Below are positions 46,401 to 59,200 of a stretch of DNA of 64,000 bases, piece by piece. A program made the translations under genes and the position numbers. The DNA comes from Aphelenchoides besseyi (Eukaryota > Nematoda > Chromadorea > Rhabditida > Aphelenchoididae). Where the stretch lies: assembly GCA_024699855.1 (NCBI GenBank), contig JAMPIQ010000001.1, forward strand, positions 4,092,001-4,156,000, in the 5' to 3' direction. Each line of letters begins with the position of its first letter. Within the stretch, counting starts at the first letter, position 1. The notes under the pieces are model-generated. The model saw nothing but the letters and a program-made list of their open reading frames with translations, was not told the DNA's origin and did not search any database.

Positions 46401-47387
46401 ATTAAAACCGAAAGATCGTCGCTGATTGTGATGAAGCTCGGAGTTCGAATGTTAACTTCGTATTTCGGCAACACGTATTTATCAACTGTGAATCGTTTGT
46501 CGTATTTTAGGCCCGTCGCAGTTTCGACGGCAATCTTCCAATCACCAAGCGGCGGTTCAGAAGCCAATTGCAAATCTCCGGAGAAAACCCCCTTGTGAAG
46601 CGATTGATCAATCAGTTGAACGATGGTGTTTTGTTGGGGATCTTCGAGTCGAACTTTAATTAGCTCGCGATACGGTTTCAAATCAGGAGTCACAACGATC
46701 ACTCGGTAGTTGACCTTCGCACCAGGTTTGTAGATCGCTTTGTCTGTTTGCACGAAAATCGAAAGGCTCTTGTCTCGGAATTGAATCGCTTTCTCATCTT
46801 CAAAGATCACACGCGAAGCAATGTTTTCGGCACGTACGTAAACCTTGTAATCTTCACCCGAAACGAAACTCTCGGGTGAAAGGTTGTCAATGGAAATGGT
46901 CTGTGGGACGCCTAAACAGAAATAAGAACGGAAATCAAACTCGAAAACCTACGAGTTCGAACGTTGTTCACCACACGAGCGCCAATCGTTTCGTTCTGCG
47001 AGTTTCGAATCTCAACTCGCACAATGTGATCGGTCTCACTACTCTTCAGAATGTTCACGGAAACCGAGTACGGAAGTCCGGGACGAGCAATCAGAGGCGC
47101 AACAACAAGATAACTTCCGGAACTGAAGACCACAAATAATCGCAAAAATTGAATTCAACTTACTAGTTTCTAGGTGGTGGCGGTTTCTCGGTCGTGAAAA
47201 CCGGTGGATCGGGAGGTAAAATGTCTTCCGGCAACTCTTCCGTTTTCTCCACCGTCGATTCGGTTGGAGCGGACGGTGGAGTCGAATCGGAAGCAGTGAT
47301 GATTGTTTCGTCTTCTTGAGCCAAAGAAGTCGTCACAACGATCAGAAGAATGGCGGCCAGTCGCCAACGCGATCGAATCGGAAACAT
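40419..47387 (-). CDS. CD109/TEP-type thioester protein (alpha-2-macroglobulin family) with alternative exons
   Basis: A secreted or surface defence protein of about 1,600 residues in roughly 22 exons. The start at 47387 (an in-frame Met at 47405 is possible) opens a signal peptide, then a Thr/Pro/Glu-rich linker. Macroglobulin domains follow, recognisable by [12 protein letters not shown] (about 46740), P-L-G-D-W-K and V-L-P-K-Y-E-V (about 46460). A set of five interchangeable exons (43294-44605) encodes the variable region ending in F-P-E-[TS]-W; the shared exon 43088-43205 continues with V-P-D-T-I-T-S-W. The thioester P-Y-G-C-G-E-Q-N-M is intact (42338-42358). The C-terminus ends in a hydrophobic stretch ([10 protein letters not shown]) without a cytoplasmic tail, which suggests a GPI anchor as in CD109. 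Any one alternative exon keeps the frame. Confidence 0.92.
43294..43405 (-). other. Alternative exon E of the thioester protein
   Basis: A 112-nt exon, acceptor ...tttacag, donor gtgaaat. Enters in phase 1 and leaves in phase 2. Variable part includes A-P-R-L-A-Y-M-M; core reads [12 protein letters not shown]. The last of the five copies in transcript order. Confidence 0.82.
43473..43629 (-). other. Alternative exon D of the thioester protein
   Basis: A 157-nt exon, acceptor ...atttcag, donor gtgagag, same phases as the others. Variable part includes [10 protein letters not shown]; core reads [12 protein letters not shown]. The Trp after the core is Cys here, which is unusual. Confidence 0.82.
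43753..43867 (-). other. Alternative exon C of the thioester protein
   Basis: A 115-nt exon, acceptor ...acttcag, donor gtgttgt, same phases. Variable part is Thr/Ala/Ser-rich ([10 protein letters not shown]); core reads [12 protein letters not shown]. Confidence 0.82.
44118..44256 (-). other. Alternative exon B of the thioester protein
   Basis: A 139-nt exon, acceptor ...ctttcag, donor gtgagtt, same phases. Variable part includes [10 protein letters not shown]; core reads [12 protein letters not shown], followed by a potential N-glycosylation site N-G-T. Confidence 0.85.
44452..44605 (-). other. Alternative exon A of the thioester protein
   Basis: A 154-nt exon, acceptor ...ctcacag, donor gtgagtt, same phases. 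Variable part is acidic ([10 protein letters not shown]); core reads [12 protein letters not shown]. First of the five copies after the shared upstream exon that ends near 44832. Confidence 0.85.
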
Positions 47388-50300
47388 CGTGTAAATCGAA
47401 AGCACTGAGTTGGCTGATTTACAACAAGAATCCTAAAAAAAAAACTTTTCGAATCGACAGATGAGCTCGCGGATCGAAATTGAGAGAAAGAGGAACGCGA
47501 TCGAGAAGAAGAGCGATGACCTAATTTACGTGTTTTCGTGATTCGGCAATCAATTAGTTTCGAAAACAAAAACCAGTTCGAATGCCTTGAAGTTTCCCAA
47601 GTGAAATTGCCCAAAGTTCCGGTCATTTTCTTGGCTGAAGGCCGGGCATCGTAATTGGCCTTGGGCACGAGATTCGCATCCAAACCTCAAGGACAATAAT
47701 CGAGCCGGAACAATCGAACTAATTTGGCCGCTTGGTGCGAATCGATTGCGCGTATTTCAAGTGCCGAATTCCCAGCAGACGTGCAGCCGAGAACAATGGC
47801 CAACTAATTTCGTCGTTCGCGTCCAAAGATCGCGTGATTGCAAACAACAAAGACATTCGGGGAGATTGATGGATGATCGGCGATGAATCATCCAACGAGA
47901 CTCCCGATCCCAAAAAAACGGAGCAGAAAAAAGCCGATTCTCGAAGTCGATTGCAACAAAACGTCCGTTTCGGCTCCGAATTTGTTTTTGCGACACAAAA
48001 AACAAAACATTTTTGGAATGTCCGTTGATTTGAAGACGAGATGACCAAAAAACCTCAAAACCCGACGATCGACCTTGAGCGAACATACGCGCCAAGGTAA
48101 GCGAAGCGAAGTGCCGATCGACGCACACGTTTTTTGCGCAGACTGTGAACCGGGAATTCAAAAAATTTCATTCGACCGCGTCCGAACGTGCAAACCCAAC
48201 GAACGTCGATTGTTGTGAAGACGCAGCGAAAAGCGGATGAACGTCGACGTGTTTGTTACCCCAAATATTCGGGGGGCCTTGTAATTTTGGATGTAAACCG
48301 CGCGACGTTGTGGATTGCGAAGAGAAATGTTTTGGAGAAAAAAAGATGTGACTGACGATTTGAAGTCCGAAGACAAAACCACGACACGGTGTCGTGTAAT
48401 GACGCCGAAAATCACCTCCAAATTGTCCGAGTCAATGGAAGGCGAGTGAAGTGCGCCGTTGAGAACTCATTTTCGTGCGTCGACGAAATCGAAACTTTTG
48501 GGTTGCGGACGACACGGTAGGAAGATTCTCACAGCGTGGACATCATCGCGTTTAGCAGCGGGGGATTCGAAAGACTTACAAAAATGAACGTGAAAAGAAT
48601 TTTTTGCTTCTTGCGAATTACGCGACTTCTCAAGCACCAGAATGACAATTACGGAAATTCACGAGAAGAAACACGTTTCGTTCGACCACTCCAAACGCGT
48701 CGGCTAACAACCAAAAACTAATTAGTCGAAAGCAAATTCCGAGATTTTCGTTTCGGCCACTTCGTTCGATGTGCCGATCGATTGCGGGGCCGTGAAAACG
48801 TCCACGACTTCAAATTGGCTCCACTCAGGAGACTGTGTGGTCGCTACGGGGCAGTCGAGAGCTCAATGTCGCCAATTAGCAATTTCAAAACCAGCTGATT
48901 AGAAGCCACGACCTCGTCCCGCTTGCGGAAGGTCGTGGCTCGACATTTTCGGTTTAAATTTTAATGAACTGCCCTTCTGAGCAAAAAATGATTGATAGCG
49001 TACCAGCGACTTGTTTCAGAACCGGAAGTCGCAGACTGCAAGGTGACCAGCCAACTCGACCGGCAAATCGCAGCGGGGCAGTCGAATTAACGGGAAGAAA
49101 TCGCACCTTTCAAGCGCTGGATCTTTGCGACGGAACGTCGATCGAAGTCTATGAAATCGAAAATCGATTTCGAATCGCGCAATTAACGTGAGTCATTGGA
49201 ACGGAAAGTTCACGCCCAGACCCTGATTACTCATCCACAACAACCGTTCGTCGAACGTTCCTGTCGACTGTTGATTTGAGTTGAAAAGTTTTTTCGTCGA
49301 CTTCTCTGATCGACCTTCTAATTCGACAATCACGTTCTCAAACAAAAAGATCCGACAGTTCGGATTACAATGTTTGTCGTCGACGATCGTCTAATTACAC
49401 CTACTAGTTTTAATCAAATTCGTGCAATCAAAAAGAAATTTGATCTTCACGACTTAAAATCAAATTTAAAAACGAATTCGAAGCCACGACTTTAAAAACA
49501 CAAATTAAAACTACGTACAAGTGACCTATCGATTGCTTCGTGATTGTTGTTCAGCTCAAGAGCGCAAGTTGTTTTGAGCGATTTGGCCCACTGGTCACAA
49601 CAATCGTGTTCTCGCACTCGACCTTTCGGCTGCTAATAGCCGACCCGGCTGTTGAAGCCCTCGGGAACATCACCGTTTAGTAATTGAGCTTCGAGACGTT
49701 GCGCAATAGCGATTTGCGTTGGAAACGAATCGGTCAATTAATTCGCAGCTAAAACCCTCTAAACACAATTCTACAAGCTTCTGTTGCTAAAACCCATCAA
49801 TTTACAGCCGGTTATGTAGCTTGCAATCGTTATGTTTAATTCGAGGTTTGCACATCGCAAGTTCAATTGTCTTATAGTTACGTTGTAAAATAAACTCGTC
49901 GAATTATGTTTTCGTTTAATTGGGTCACAATTGAAGATTGTATGTTTTTGGGAAGTTTAGTCAGAAGTCAATGGAATGCTACACTAAGATGTGGGTTGTA
50001 CGATGTCTACGGGAATAGAGAAGCTTCGAAGGCTAAGACTCATAATCACCTGCAAATCGAAAAGAAATGAATAGTTGGTTGGTTAGTTCTGACCAAAAAA
50101 TGACACACTTTAAAGCCATTTTTTGTACTTATACAGGAGAACGAATCGCACTTCGTGTATTGTGTTTGTATGTCTCTTGTTCTTACTTGTGCAGGTCAAA
50201 AGATAATCATTGAGTCACATACCCAATTGGATATCAAACGAGCAGCTGTGTACCAATGGTTAGACGATTTGCGGTCTTGGTCTTCTTATTCAATTTTAGT

Positions 50301-52547
50301 TGTTTGCAATGTGTTTCGGTTGAAGAAGAATGAGCAGTATGTTGGTTTCTATTTTGAATCCGGGCGTTTGTGTCCATTGTATTGCAAATAAAGTGCGAAT
50401 TTCCATTTCGTTTTCTCCACTGATATTCTTTGCTCTTCGAAGCGAAGAAAAAGCGACTTTTCGTCTTTTAACTGCCAAACCGTCCAAATGCATAAACTCG
50501 ACTGCAATTGGAGTTGAAATTGTATTGGAGAAACGGCAAGCAGCAGCCGTGGCGCGTAACGAATTAGTTTAAACGACGGAAAAACGACTGTTTTCGAAGC
50601 AACGATCTTTTCCATCGAAGTTTATTTCCGAATTCGCTTAGAAGAACAAAACTGAATTGAGAATGCAAATTGGAAGCCGTAGCGGAAATATAAAGCGATT
50701 GGAGAGGAGGCAAGGAAAATAAGTTGGTTAAATTAAAAGAATAGTTTGATTAAAGGGCCACGAGTTGAACTCAAATAAAAGCAAAGTAACTGAAATGCTA
50801 TCCGGAATGAAGTTCTTCACGATCTTTGGGACATTCGAAGACACGCTACGTAATGTCGAAAGGAATGGAGACGGAGTTGATTAGGACGTTGAAATCAGTT
50901 GAGAGGTGGAAGATAAGTTAAGGCGTGGGAGTAGGTTGTTGAATTCGATCAGGATAATTGAACTGCTGGTTTTGATAGGAACGACGAAAATCCATTGAAT
51001 CTAAAAATGTGAATTATTTTCGTCCTTGCCAATGTCCTTCAGTTTTGCCCCCATGGAGTTTGTGGTCGCTTGTTAGTCAGAAATTAATAGTCGAGTGGAG
51101 GAATCAGCAATGCATGAAATTTTACTGCGCACTTCGAGTTTACCTTCGAATTTTACTGCTCGATTTTTGCTTTAAAATTCAACTCGCGTCCTCCACTCGT
51201 TGCCGCATCAACGGACACGCAATTCGAGAGCCAATCCATCAGCGCAAAGGAAACCGCGATGGGCTCAATTGCGGAATCTGCGCTCTCGATTTGCATAACT
51301 CAAACTGACCACTGGATTAGCGAGACAACTTTGATATCCGCTAATCCGCGCCATTTCGAGGGCGAATTTCGTGTGTTGGATGCGAACAAATTCGTTTTTT
51401 CTTCTTCGACTCCAAACTCCCGACGCAATTTGCGTCTTCGCGGCCCCCAGAGAGTCGATCGGCAGTTACTTCGGAATGATTAAAATGCGCACAATTTCGG
51501 GCCAAATGAACGCGCTCGTAAACATGGAGCCAAAAAGACGTCAACTTTTGTCACACGCGTTCATTGCGGCCGTCCATCTTCGCGAAACCAATCCGCCGCC
51601 GCGTCTGTTCGCCGTTTGCGCCAGATGTTGGCAACCAGAGGGACTCTGCGCACGAAAACCGTGGGGACCGCAAAGTTCGATTGGAATTTCGATCGATTTT
51701 CCCACTCGATTTTGTTTTCACGTTCCCGAACGATCAGATTTGTTTAAACAGTCGAATACGCTCGATTGCGGCGGTCTATTTGAGCTTCCGACCGCAATCG
51801 AAGGCCAACAGTTAAGCCGTGCGTAAACACCAAACGGCGATTTCTGTGATCGACTTTACGAGAATTACCGGCAATTGAAGAGCGGGAGTTTGAGTTTCTT
51901 TTCGTTTCCAGAAACCGAGTGGTCAGTCCGAAACGCAGAGCCCCTCCGGTTTGCCATTGAGTCGAGCGTCCGGTCGAGTTTCCGGTTCAAACAGCCGCCA
52001 AGAGCAATTGGAGGGCCGCGTTTCGGAGGGTTGCGCTCGACGGCACAATCGAATTAATCGCGCAGACTCGTCCGTCTAATGCGATCTCGAGACTTTTGGG
52101 CCAAAAAAAACAGCCGCTGAAGAAAAAAACGGGTGAAAGCTCTCTAATGCCATTTGAGTGTTCCGTCTTTTACCGTAATCGTACGCTGTGGAAAAAGCGT
52201 TCAATCTGCACAACAAAGTAATTAGCCATTCATTAACAACGATCCCCGTGTCGTTGCATTTTCGATTCGCATTTCGAATGCATCGGAAATGGAAAACGAC
52301 GTTCTCAAAAACAATCGTAAAACTTTCGCAGCGTTCCGAGACGCAATCAAAAGCGACCGAAATTGACCGCAGATGTCGGTCCCTTTACGATCGGTGGTCA
52401 TTTTGGCCATTTGCGCGAAAACTCACAAAAATTCGGACGAGAAGAAGAAAACGAAACCGGAAAACGTTTGGAAGTCCCACGAACGAAATCGCCAACAAGA
52501 AAAACGAACAGAAAGCCCAAATGCATGAAACAGACGGCTGATGCTTT
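47388..52547. other. Gene-free region, 5.2 kb
   Basis: No exon chain or domain is recognisable on either strand; the longest frames (for example 51371-51826 +) overlap others and have no motif. The left part should contain the thioester-gene promoter. A strong hairpin lies at 48904-48940. The size is unusual in this compact window, so distal regulatory DNA or unrecognised non-coding RNA is possible. Confidence 0.4.
48904..48940. repeat. Perfect 11-bp inverted repeat (hairpin)
   Basis: Arms 48904-48914 (agccacgacct) and 48930-48940 (aggtcgtggct) are perfectly complementary around a 15-base, GC-rich loop. It stands in a gene-free region. It could be a structured RNA, a short inverted repeat or chance. 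Confidence 0.6.
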
Positions 52548-53546
52548 TTAGTTGACAGGTGCGACAGGAACGATCTGAAACGAGAGGATCAAACGAAGCC
52601 GCTCGTCTACTCACTTCTTCTTTCTTCTCCTCGACAACTTCGACTGTCGTGGTCGGTGCTGGTTCGGTGATTGCTGGCGGTTGTTCGGTGTTCACTGCCG
52701 GTTGTTCGGTTTTGGCCTTCGCATCGACCTTAAAAATCGAGTTCAACTGAACGCAACTACGATAAACTTACAGATTTTTTACGCGAAAAGAATCCGGTAA
52801 CAGCGTCGCGGATCTTTTCCGCCAAACTCTTCGGAACAACCTTCTCCATGCCTTCGATGAACTGCTCGACGTTGATTCCGGCGATTTGGAACTTCTCTTG
52901 AGCTTGTTCGGCCAAAAAGAACAACGTGTTGAAGATCTTGGCGAATTCGCTTTTTCCCTTCTCCAAATCATCGCTGTTGAAAACTTTGTCTTCAGAAAGA
53001 TGTTCTTTGGCGACCGCGTTGAACGCGTTAATGTTCGCTTTTTGAATATCTTTGCTTTCCGCCGACTCCTTCGGCTCCTCGACAGATCCCGGCTTCAAGC
53101 GGTTCGCTAGCTTGCCAAAGATCTGTCCGTCTTTGAACAGGTTCACAAACTGGCTGCGAGTAAGTTGTCCGTTGGCCGGCAATTGCGGTTTCTCCTCTCC
53201 CTCGGCATAAGCGGCATCAATGACCCACTTGGCGACTTGGAACGCGGCCTGAAAATTGGGATTAGCAGAAATATATTGCTTTTCAGCTTACAGTGTGGAC
53301 ATGAGTCTTTCCTTTCGCAATCAACCATTCGGCCGGATCGGCTCGTGGATCCTTGGCTACTTCCTGCTTCTTGGCCTGACCATTCTCGGCACCGTTGGCT
53401 GTCGGTTGTCCGTTGGCGGACGGTTGACCGTTTCCGTTCGACTCGATGCTCACTCCATTACTGACTATTGCCGCCTCGATGGCCGGATCGTCACTGATCG
53501 GAGCAGCGACTGGCATGTCGATGGGATGCACAACTTCGGTGGTCAT
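52548..53546 (-). CDS. Calponin-homology-like domain protein
   Basis: Three exons: 53292-53546, 52772-53248 and about 52548-52740 in two pieces. The N-terminal 85 residues are a low-complexity Ala/Asn/Gly/Pro region (repeated G-Q-P-x-A-N-G). The central part has the CH-type helix pattern W-V-I-D-A-A, then F-V-N-L-F-K-D-G-Q-I-F-G-K-L-A-N and L-K-P-G-S-V, N-I-N-A-F and a later D-D-L-E-K-G. It then departs from a standard CH domain with a helical stretch (F-F-L-A-E-Q-A-Q-E-K-F). The tail is Glu/Pro/Thr-rich and ends V-P-V-A-P-V-N. CH domains bind actin or signalling partners. Domain assignment is by pattern only, so moderate. Confidence 0.7.
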
Positions 53547-56280
53547 GATGAATTGAGGTCGAGATTTGAAGTTCAACTGCAATGAAAAGGAATTACTCAG
53601 TCGGCATTTCGTAACTCCTCGCACAAAAGGGGGCGGAGCGGTTTCGCAATTTCCTCAACGAAAAGTTGCGAATGGAGAAGATCGAATCTCGTGGCCAAAC
53701 CGATTGCTCACACGAATCCCGTTGAGTGTGCGCAAATAAAACGACACGTCAGCGATCTTATTTTTAGCAGAAAAAAGTGCCAAGTGAACGGGGAAATTAA
53801 AATTGACGCTGTCAGTCGAGCTGATCGGAATGCTTTTCGATTGGCAAAAACTTTGACGCGCGTCGTGCAGAGGTGAATGAAGAGGCGGACGAGTGGGTTC
53901 GTCTGCCGCTCATTACGCGCGTTCGTCTCTCTCTCTGAAACCTCATTGTGTGGACCGTCGAGTTGCTACGCAAAATTGCCGTTTGGGGGTCGATCGAAAA
54001 AGAGACGCGTGCGTTGTAACGCGTAATAAGTCAGTTCACAAAAATATCGTAGTGCTTTTTTTGGCGTCGTGAGAAAGATGATTGACGGTTGGAATGTTGA
54101 AAAAAGTTCGAAATCATCGTGGCGCGCATTCCACAAAATTTGTCCAAAACAAGTCGCGCTGATCGCACAGAAACGGCGACAAAAAATGAGCGGCCGATGA
54201 AACAGAAGGGGGTGACTTTGGCTCGTTGTTTCCAAAGACAAAAATGAAGGCGGAGCTTCGAAAGTGCCCGCCCGCGAGTGGACGAAAGAGAGAACGCGGA
54301 CAAAGACGACGGTCAGTGAGAACAAGTTGGTTGGGGGAATGTTGGAATCGAAGAGAAAATGCGAAGAACGTTGAAATGTTGTGAACTGTACGATCAGTGA
54401 GTTTCGCAGTTGTGATTGTCATTCGCAGCCTTTTAAAAGATTTCATCGACCACTCTTAACATCGAATAGATGAACAAACAAGCAGCGCAGGACCTCTTCT
54501 TGGAGATCTTTGCCCTACGATTTTGTAGGCCCACGGAGATTTCGATTGATATCGACGGTGACATGCAGATTGCTTTGTACTTTCTGACCGATCACAAATA
54601 GCTGCCTGCACTTTGGCCGTCGATTAAAGAAAATAAACAAACTTGTAAACTGGGACGCCCGTTTTTTTGCGAACACGTCGAATCGTATAAACAAAAACGT
54701 AGAATGAAAAAGAGAGGCTGGTTTCGCAATCAACTAAAAGCTCTCCACGGCCCCAAAATAAATGGCTCAAGATGTGCCGTCCATCAATTCTCCACACGCA
54801 AAGAGCCATTAGTTTTGTTTGATTATGCGCGAAATGGAAACGAGTGGTCGGATGGTTTCGACTCTCGATGTCGGTTGCCAAAAAAACCGCCGTTGATGAT
54901 AAGACGTTCGATTTGAGCACAAAGTTGATAAGATACGCAACGAAGCGGAGTTTGTGCAAGCGACTCCCATTCGTCAGGTTGATGGACGTGAAATCGGTTT
55001 TCAATGGACGTCTTCCAAATCTCGTTTGTATTCGGAGGACTTGAAAGCGCGCGGAAGGTTGGCGCACAAAAGCGATTGGGCAATAAATTGTAATCGATTA
55101 ATGGGCTAAATACGCGTTTGCTGGCTAAAAAAGATCGCTGATTCAAAGGCGGAAACGTTGCGGCCAAAAGTGAGTCATCGGGCAAAAAGCGGAATTTCAT
55201 TTTGAGCACGTTAATCGAACCGTCGATGCGTCCGCTGGGAATTCGAGATCATGCAGCGCGCAAATTTGAATGAAATGATAAGACGCGTTTGAGCGGAATG
55301 CGTTTTCGGATGCGCAGATTTTTGATCGATTGAGAATTTTGAAATTAATTGCAAAGAACAATTTCGCGCAATTGTGTTCGTTCGAGTGAGTTGACGGGAA
55401 AAAATCGCTCTTTCACGCCCCAAATTCGCGAAATCCTCGTTCGCTTTTGGACGGTCTTCTCCAGCTCTCAGCCACCCAAAGGTCGTACTCATCACACACC
55501 GAACGGCGGCCCTCCGATATGATCGAATGTTGTAAAAAAGATCGTAAAACGTTCGCTTTTGACCTTCGGCATTCCAGCTGCCAAAACTGATAGCCGATTG
55601 TGTCAATTTGCACGACCTTCGTGATAAACCGCGTAATTGGGCTCTCGAAGTGACCACAAGGACGCGGTTGACCTCATGGAAAATTGCTCCTGAGGTTGCC
55701 AGGTGAACGGTCGCGGTTGGAGGCCCAATAACTCGGGCAGCACAGACCGGGACAAAACTGACCACCAAGTAAACAAAAAAAACCGCTAATCAACGTGCTG
55801 GTGACTAAAATCGTTGTTACAATCTCCAATGACTCACGATTTCAACAACCGGCAGATGAATCAGCTGTTTTTAAAGTTGCACGTGCTCAAAATCGCTGTC
55901 GACGGTGAAAAACAATCCGCTTATTAACGTCAATCATTCCGCTGACTTCACAAATCGAAAAATTCGAAGCGACGGAAACGGCCGCCATAACAGCTGGGTA
56001 AATTGAAAATACGATTTATTGCAATTCGAGTACAAAACATTAGAACTAACTGGGAAAAGCGATCAAATTTATTGCTAAAGTGAAAAATTAGAAACTAAAT
56101 TTGGCATGAAAACAAGGCGATTCGGGACGTTCAATTCAACTGGAGAGTCGAAAGAACCGGTGGAAAAGTAAACGGGAGAAGCGAAAAGAAAGCAAAGATT
56201 GGAATCCAAAGAAGAACACTCGAGAGATCGGGAAAACATTCACGAGCAAAAGATAAGTTACAATTGTGATTAAGAGTTGC
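53547..56280. other. Gene-free region, 2.7 kb
   Basis: Lies between the CH-like gene start and the zfh-2 stop codon. A 185-codon minus-strand frame (55211-55768) is open but shows no motif and no exon partner. The 56000-56280 part is probably zfh-2 3' untranslated sequence. Confidence 0.35.
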
Positions 56281-59200
56281 TTAACAAGTGGCCCCTGAAG
56301 ATGTGGCGGTACTCAGTGCGGGAAAAAGTTGTGGCGGAAACTCCATGGAGCGATTAGACCGGTGACTTGCTTCTTCGCAATGAGCTTTAAAGTCGTTCTA
56401 CAAAACAAACGTCCAATCGACCTCTCAAAATGATGCACGTACCTGAGTGCCGAATTTGATCGCACAAGCTGAACACTCGTAATGTCGTTGAATCAAACGA
56501 AAAGTTCCTTCGCATCCCGTGCAAATGAACTTCTGATGATTTTTGAGAAGTGATTCTTGTTGGAATATATTCGAACATTGCGGACAACCCCAACCGACCT
56601 AAAGAACGAGATAACTTCAGTCCTCAAACACCGGAACAAACCTCCGACTCGGTGGTTTGAGCGCAACGAAAATCTTCGCTTTCGACTACTGATGCCAATT
56701 CCGACAGCTCGCGACCATCCTGAGTGAATTTCGTGGCTGTTTGTCCGTCACGCAAATCCGAAGCGATTTGATTCATCACCGTTTCGGGGATCTGTAGCAT
56801 ACGAATCGGAGTGCCAACGACGTTTGGATCGAGCAGCGTGGAGTAAACCAAATTCAACGGATTGAACTGCAGATCGTCGCCCACTGCCGAATTCGATTGT
56901 CGAACTCGACCACTGGATGAACGGGCAGATCGATTTTCGTTCATCGGTTGGTTGCATTGTGAGTTCTCTTCACCGCCCGTACCGCGTAATGCAGCACCAC
57001 GTTCTTTGACTTTGTTGATGTGCATCAAAGTGAAGATGTGATCTTGAACCGTAGTTCGACCGTTGAACTCAACTCCACACATTTCACAGCCACTTTCTGC
57101 CGTAGAACAAAGACCGTCTTCCACTGCAAATTGATTGCTGTTCTTGGTTGTTTTCCACTCAAACTCACTTATCGATTCCATTCCGCACTTTCGAATCTTT
57201 GCGCGAGCATTTTGATTCCAAACTTGAACGACTGAAAATAATCAGTCAGCTACTGCTCCAAAAACGACATGTTTACCTCGTTTGTGTAAGCCAATCTCAC
57301 GACCCAGAATCTCGCATTCTCCCATAGATGGCGTTTTGTAGTCGACAAAGAGGCTTTTCATAACGAAAACTTGTAACGGAGTCAAATGCGTTCGATAGCG
57401 TTTGGAAGATCCCGAAGAATTGGCGTTGTTGGAATTTCGCTGTTGAGATTGAAGGGAGTTGGCGGATCCGTTGAACGCCGCACTCAACGGCGAACCAAAA
57501 GCCGACAACAACGCGCCGGGCGATGTGCTCAAAGCTCGTAGATCAAAATTAGCAGAAGAAGAGAAGTCGTCGAAGTTGTCGGGTCCACGACTACCATCGG
57601 CATCTTCGGACAAAGTTGGCGAAGAAGTCGATCGATTGCCATCGTTTTGATTTGTGGAATCCCACGAAAAGTTGGCTGAAGCACCGAGACGCAAATCCAA
57701 CGGCGAAGTTCCACCGGTCAAAGCGCTAATTTTACCCAAAAGCTCTTCTGTAGTCGATGCAAGACCACCAGAAGTTTCTTCATCGGGAAGAGCATCGACA
57801 TCGATTGCATTGACAAGAACATTGTCCGAATGTTTTGACGTAAAGTGTTCTTGCAATAACTCTCGAGATTCACCGAGAAAACCACAGAACGGACAACGTT
57901 TGGAGAATTTGTTTTCCGTTCTTTCCGATGGTTGAGTTTTGAACTAAAAAAGTTAAAATGTAAAAGAAAAACTCAAATTTACTGACCATCTTAAGCAGAG
58001 CATCGCCATTTGATTTTGTTAGAAGTTGAAGAAGATCGTGAGTTGAATTGTTGTTGTCGGTATTTGCATCACTGCTTGTCGTGTTCTCATCGACTCCGTT
58101 TACTCCTTCGTCTTCTATTTTCGGTCGACGTTCACGTTCCTCGGGATCAAGACGATCGTCCAGAGATCGATTATCGGTTTGTTGTGCGTCACCATCATTT
58201 ACGTAGCAAACTCGCTGTTGATGTTGAATGAGCTCGTAATACCTCTGAAAGACCAGTTGACATCGTTTGCACTGAAAATTCGACCCGGGAGTTCGAATAA
58301 AACGCTCATTCTGATCGCCAGTGGGTTGATTTTCGTAAACTTTTCGCGCTTTCTGTCGTGCATTTTGGAACCAAACCTTAATAACAGATATACAGTGGAA
58401 GTGTTGGTTTTACTTACGGTGATGATTCTCGGAGTTAAAGACAACTTCTTGCTTAGCATTTCCAAGTCGTCGTCCTTGGGATAGGCTTGACGTTCGAAGA
58501 ATTCTTGTAGAGTCCGCAATTGGAAATCGGTGAAACGCGTTCGATTTGCTCGTCGCCCCGATCCACTGGCAGTCGAGGTTTGAGAAGCCGAAATAACTGG
58601 ACGATTCAAGTTAGCTGCTGTTGAAGCGGCTGTTTGATTTCCGTTGGATGCAACGGCAAATCCTTGAAGCATCTGAGCAAGCGGATTTTCATCGACGTTC
58701 ATAGATTGTGAGTTGAAAAGTGCGGCGAATGGATTGGATTGATTCGCAGTTGAGTAGTCAGTTGAGCTGCCGAAAACGTTCATTCCAACAGCCGCTGCGG
58801 CCATAGCTTTGTTGAAATTAGCTACCAAATCGGGACCCAAATTTTGTGTTTCAGCCGTTGCGGCGGGAGTTGCAGTCGATGAGTGAGTAGATGAGTTTGA
58901 TGGCGAAGAAGCACGATTGTCGATTTCGGTATCGTTTGTTGAACTTGTTGCTTTTGCCGAAACATCGCAAGTTGTCGTCTCTTCGTCTTCAACTTCCTCG
59001 GAGTCACCTTCCTGTTTTAACGGAATGATTCGCGCTTCTCCGGTCTTTTCGTAGGTGTCCAAATCAATTCGCATCATTGCGGGAACATTAAAATTGTACG
59101 GAGAGTTTTTGTCACGTTGACGTTCCTTGAAAAGCGTGTTTCGGAACCAATGTTTGATGACCTAGAATTCGAATTGTTTGCTTGAACTAATTGGTTTGAT

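Noticed and set aside
51371..51826. 151-codon plus-strand open frame in the gene-free block
   Set aside because: Overlaps other frames, has no motif, no splice-linked exons and no regular composition.
55211..55768. 185-codon minus-strand open frame
   Set aside because: Long but featureless, with mixed Arg/Ser/Thr composition and no homology I can recognise; likely chance.
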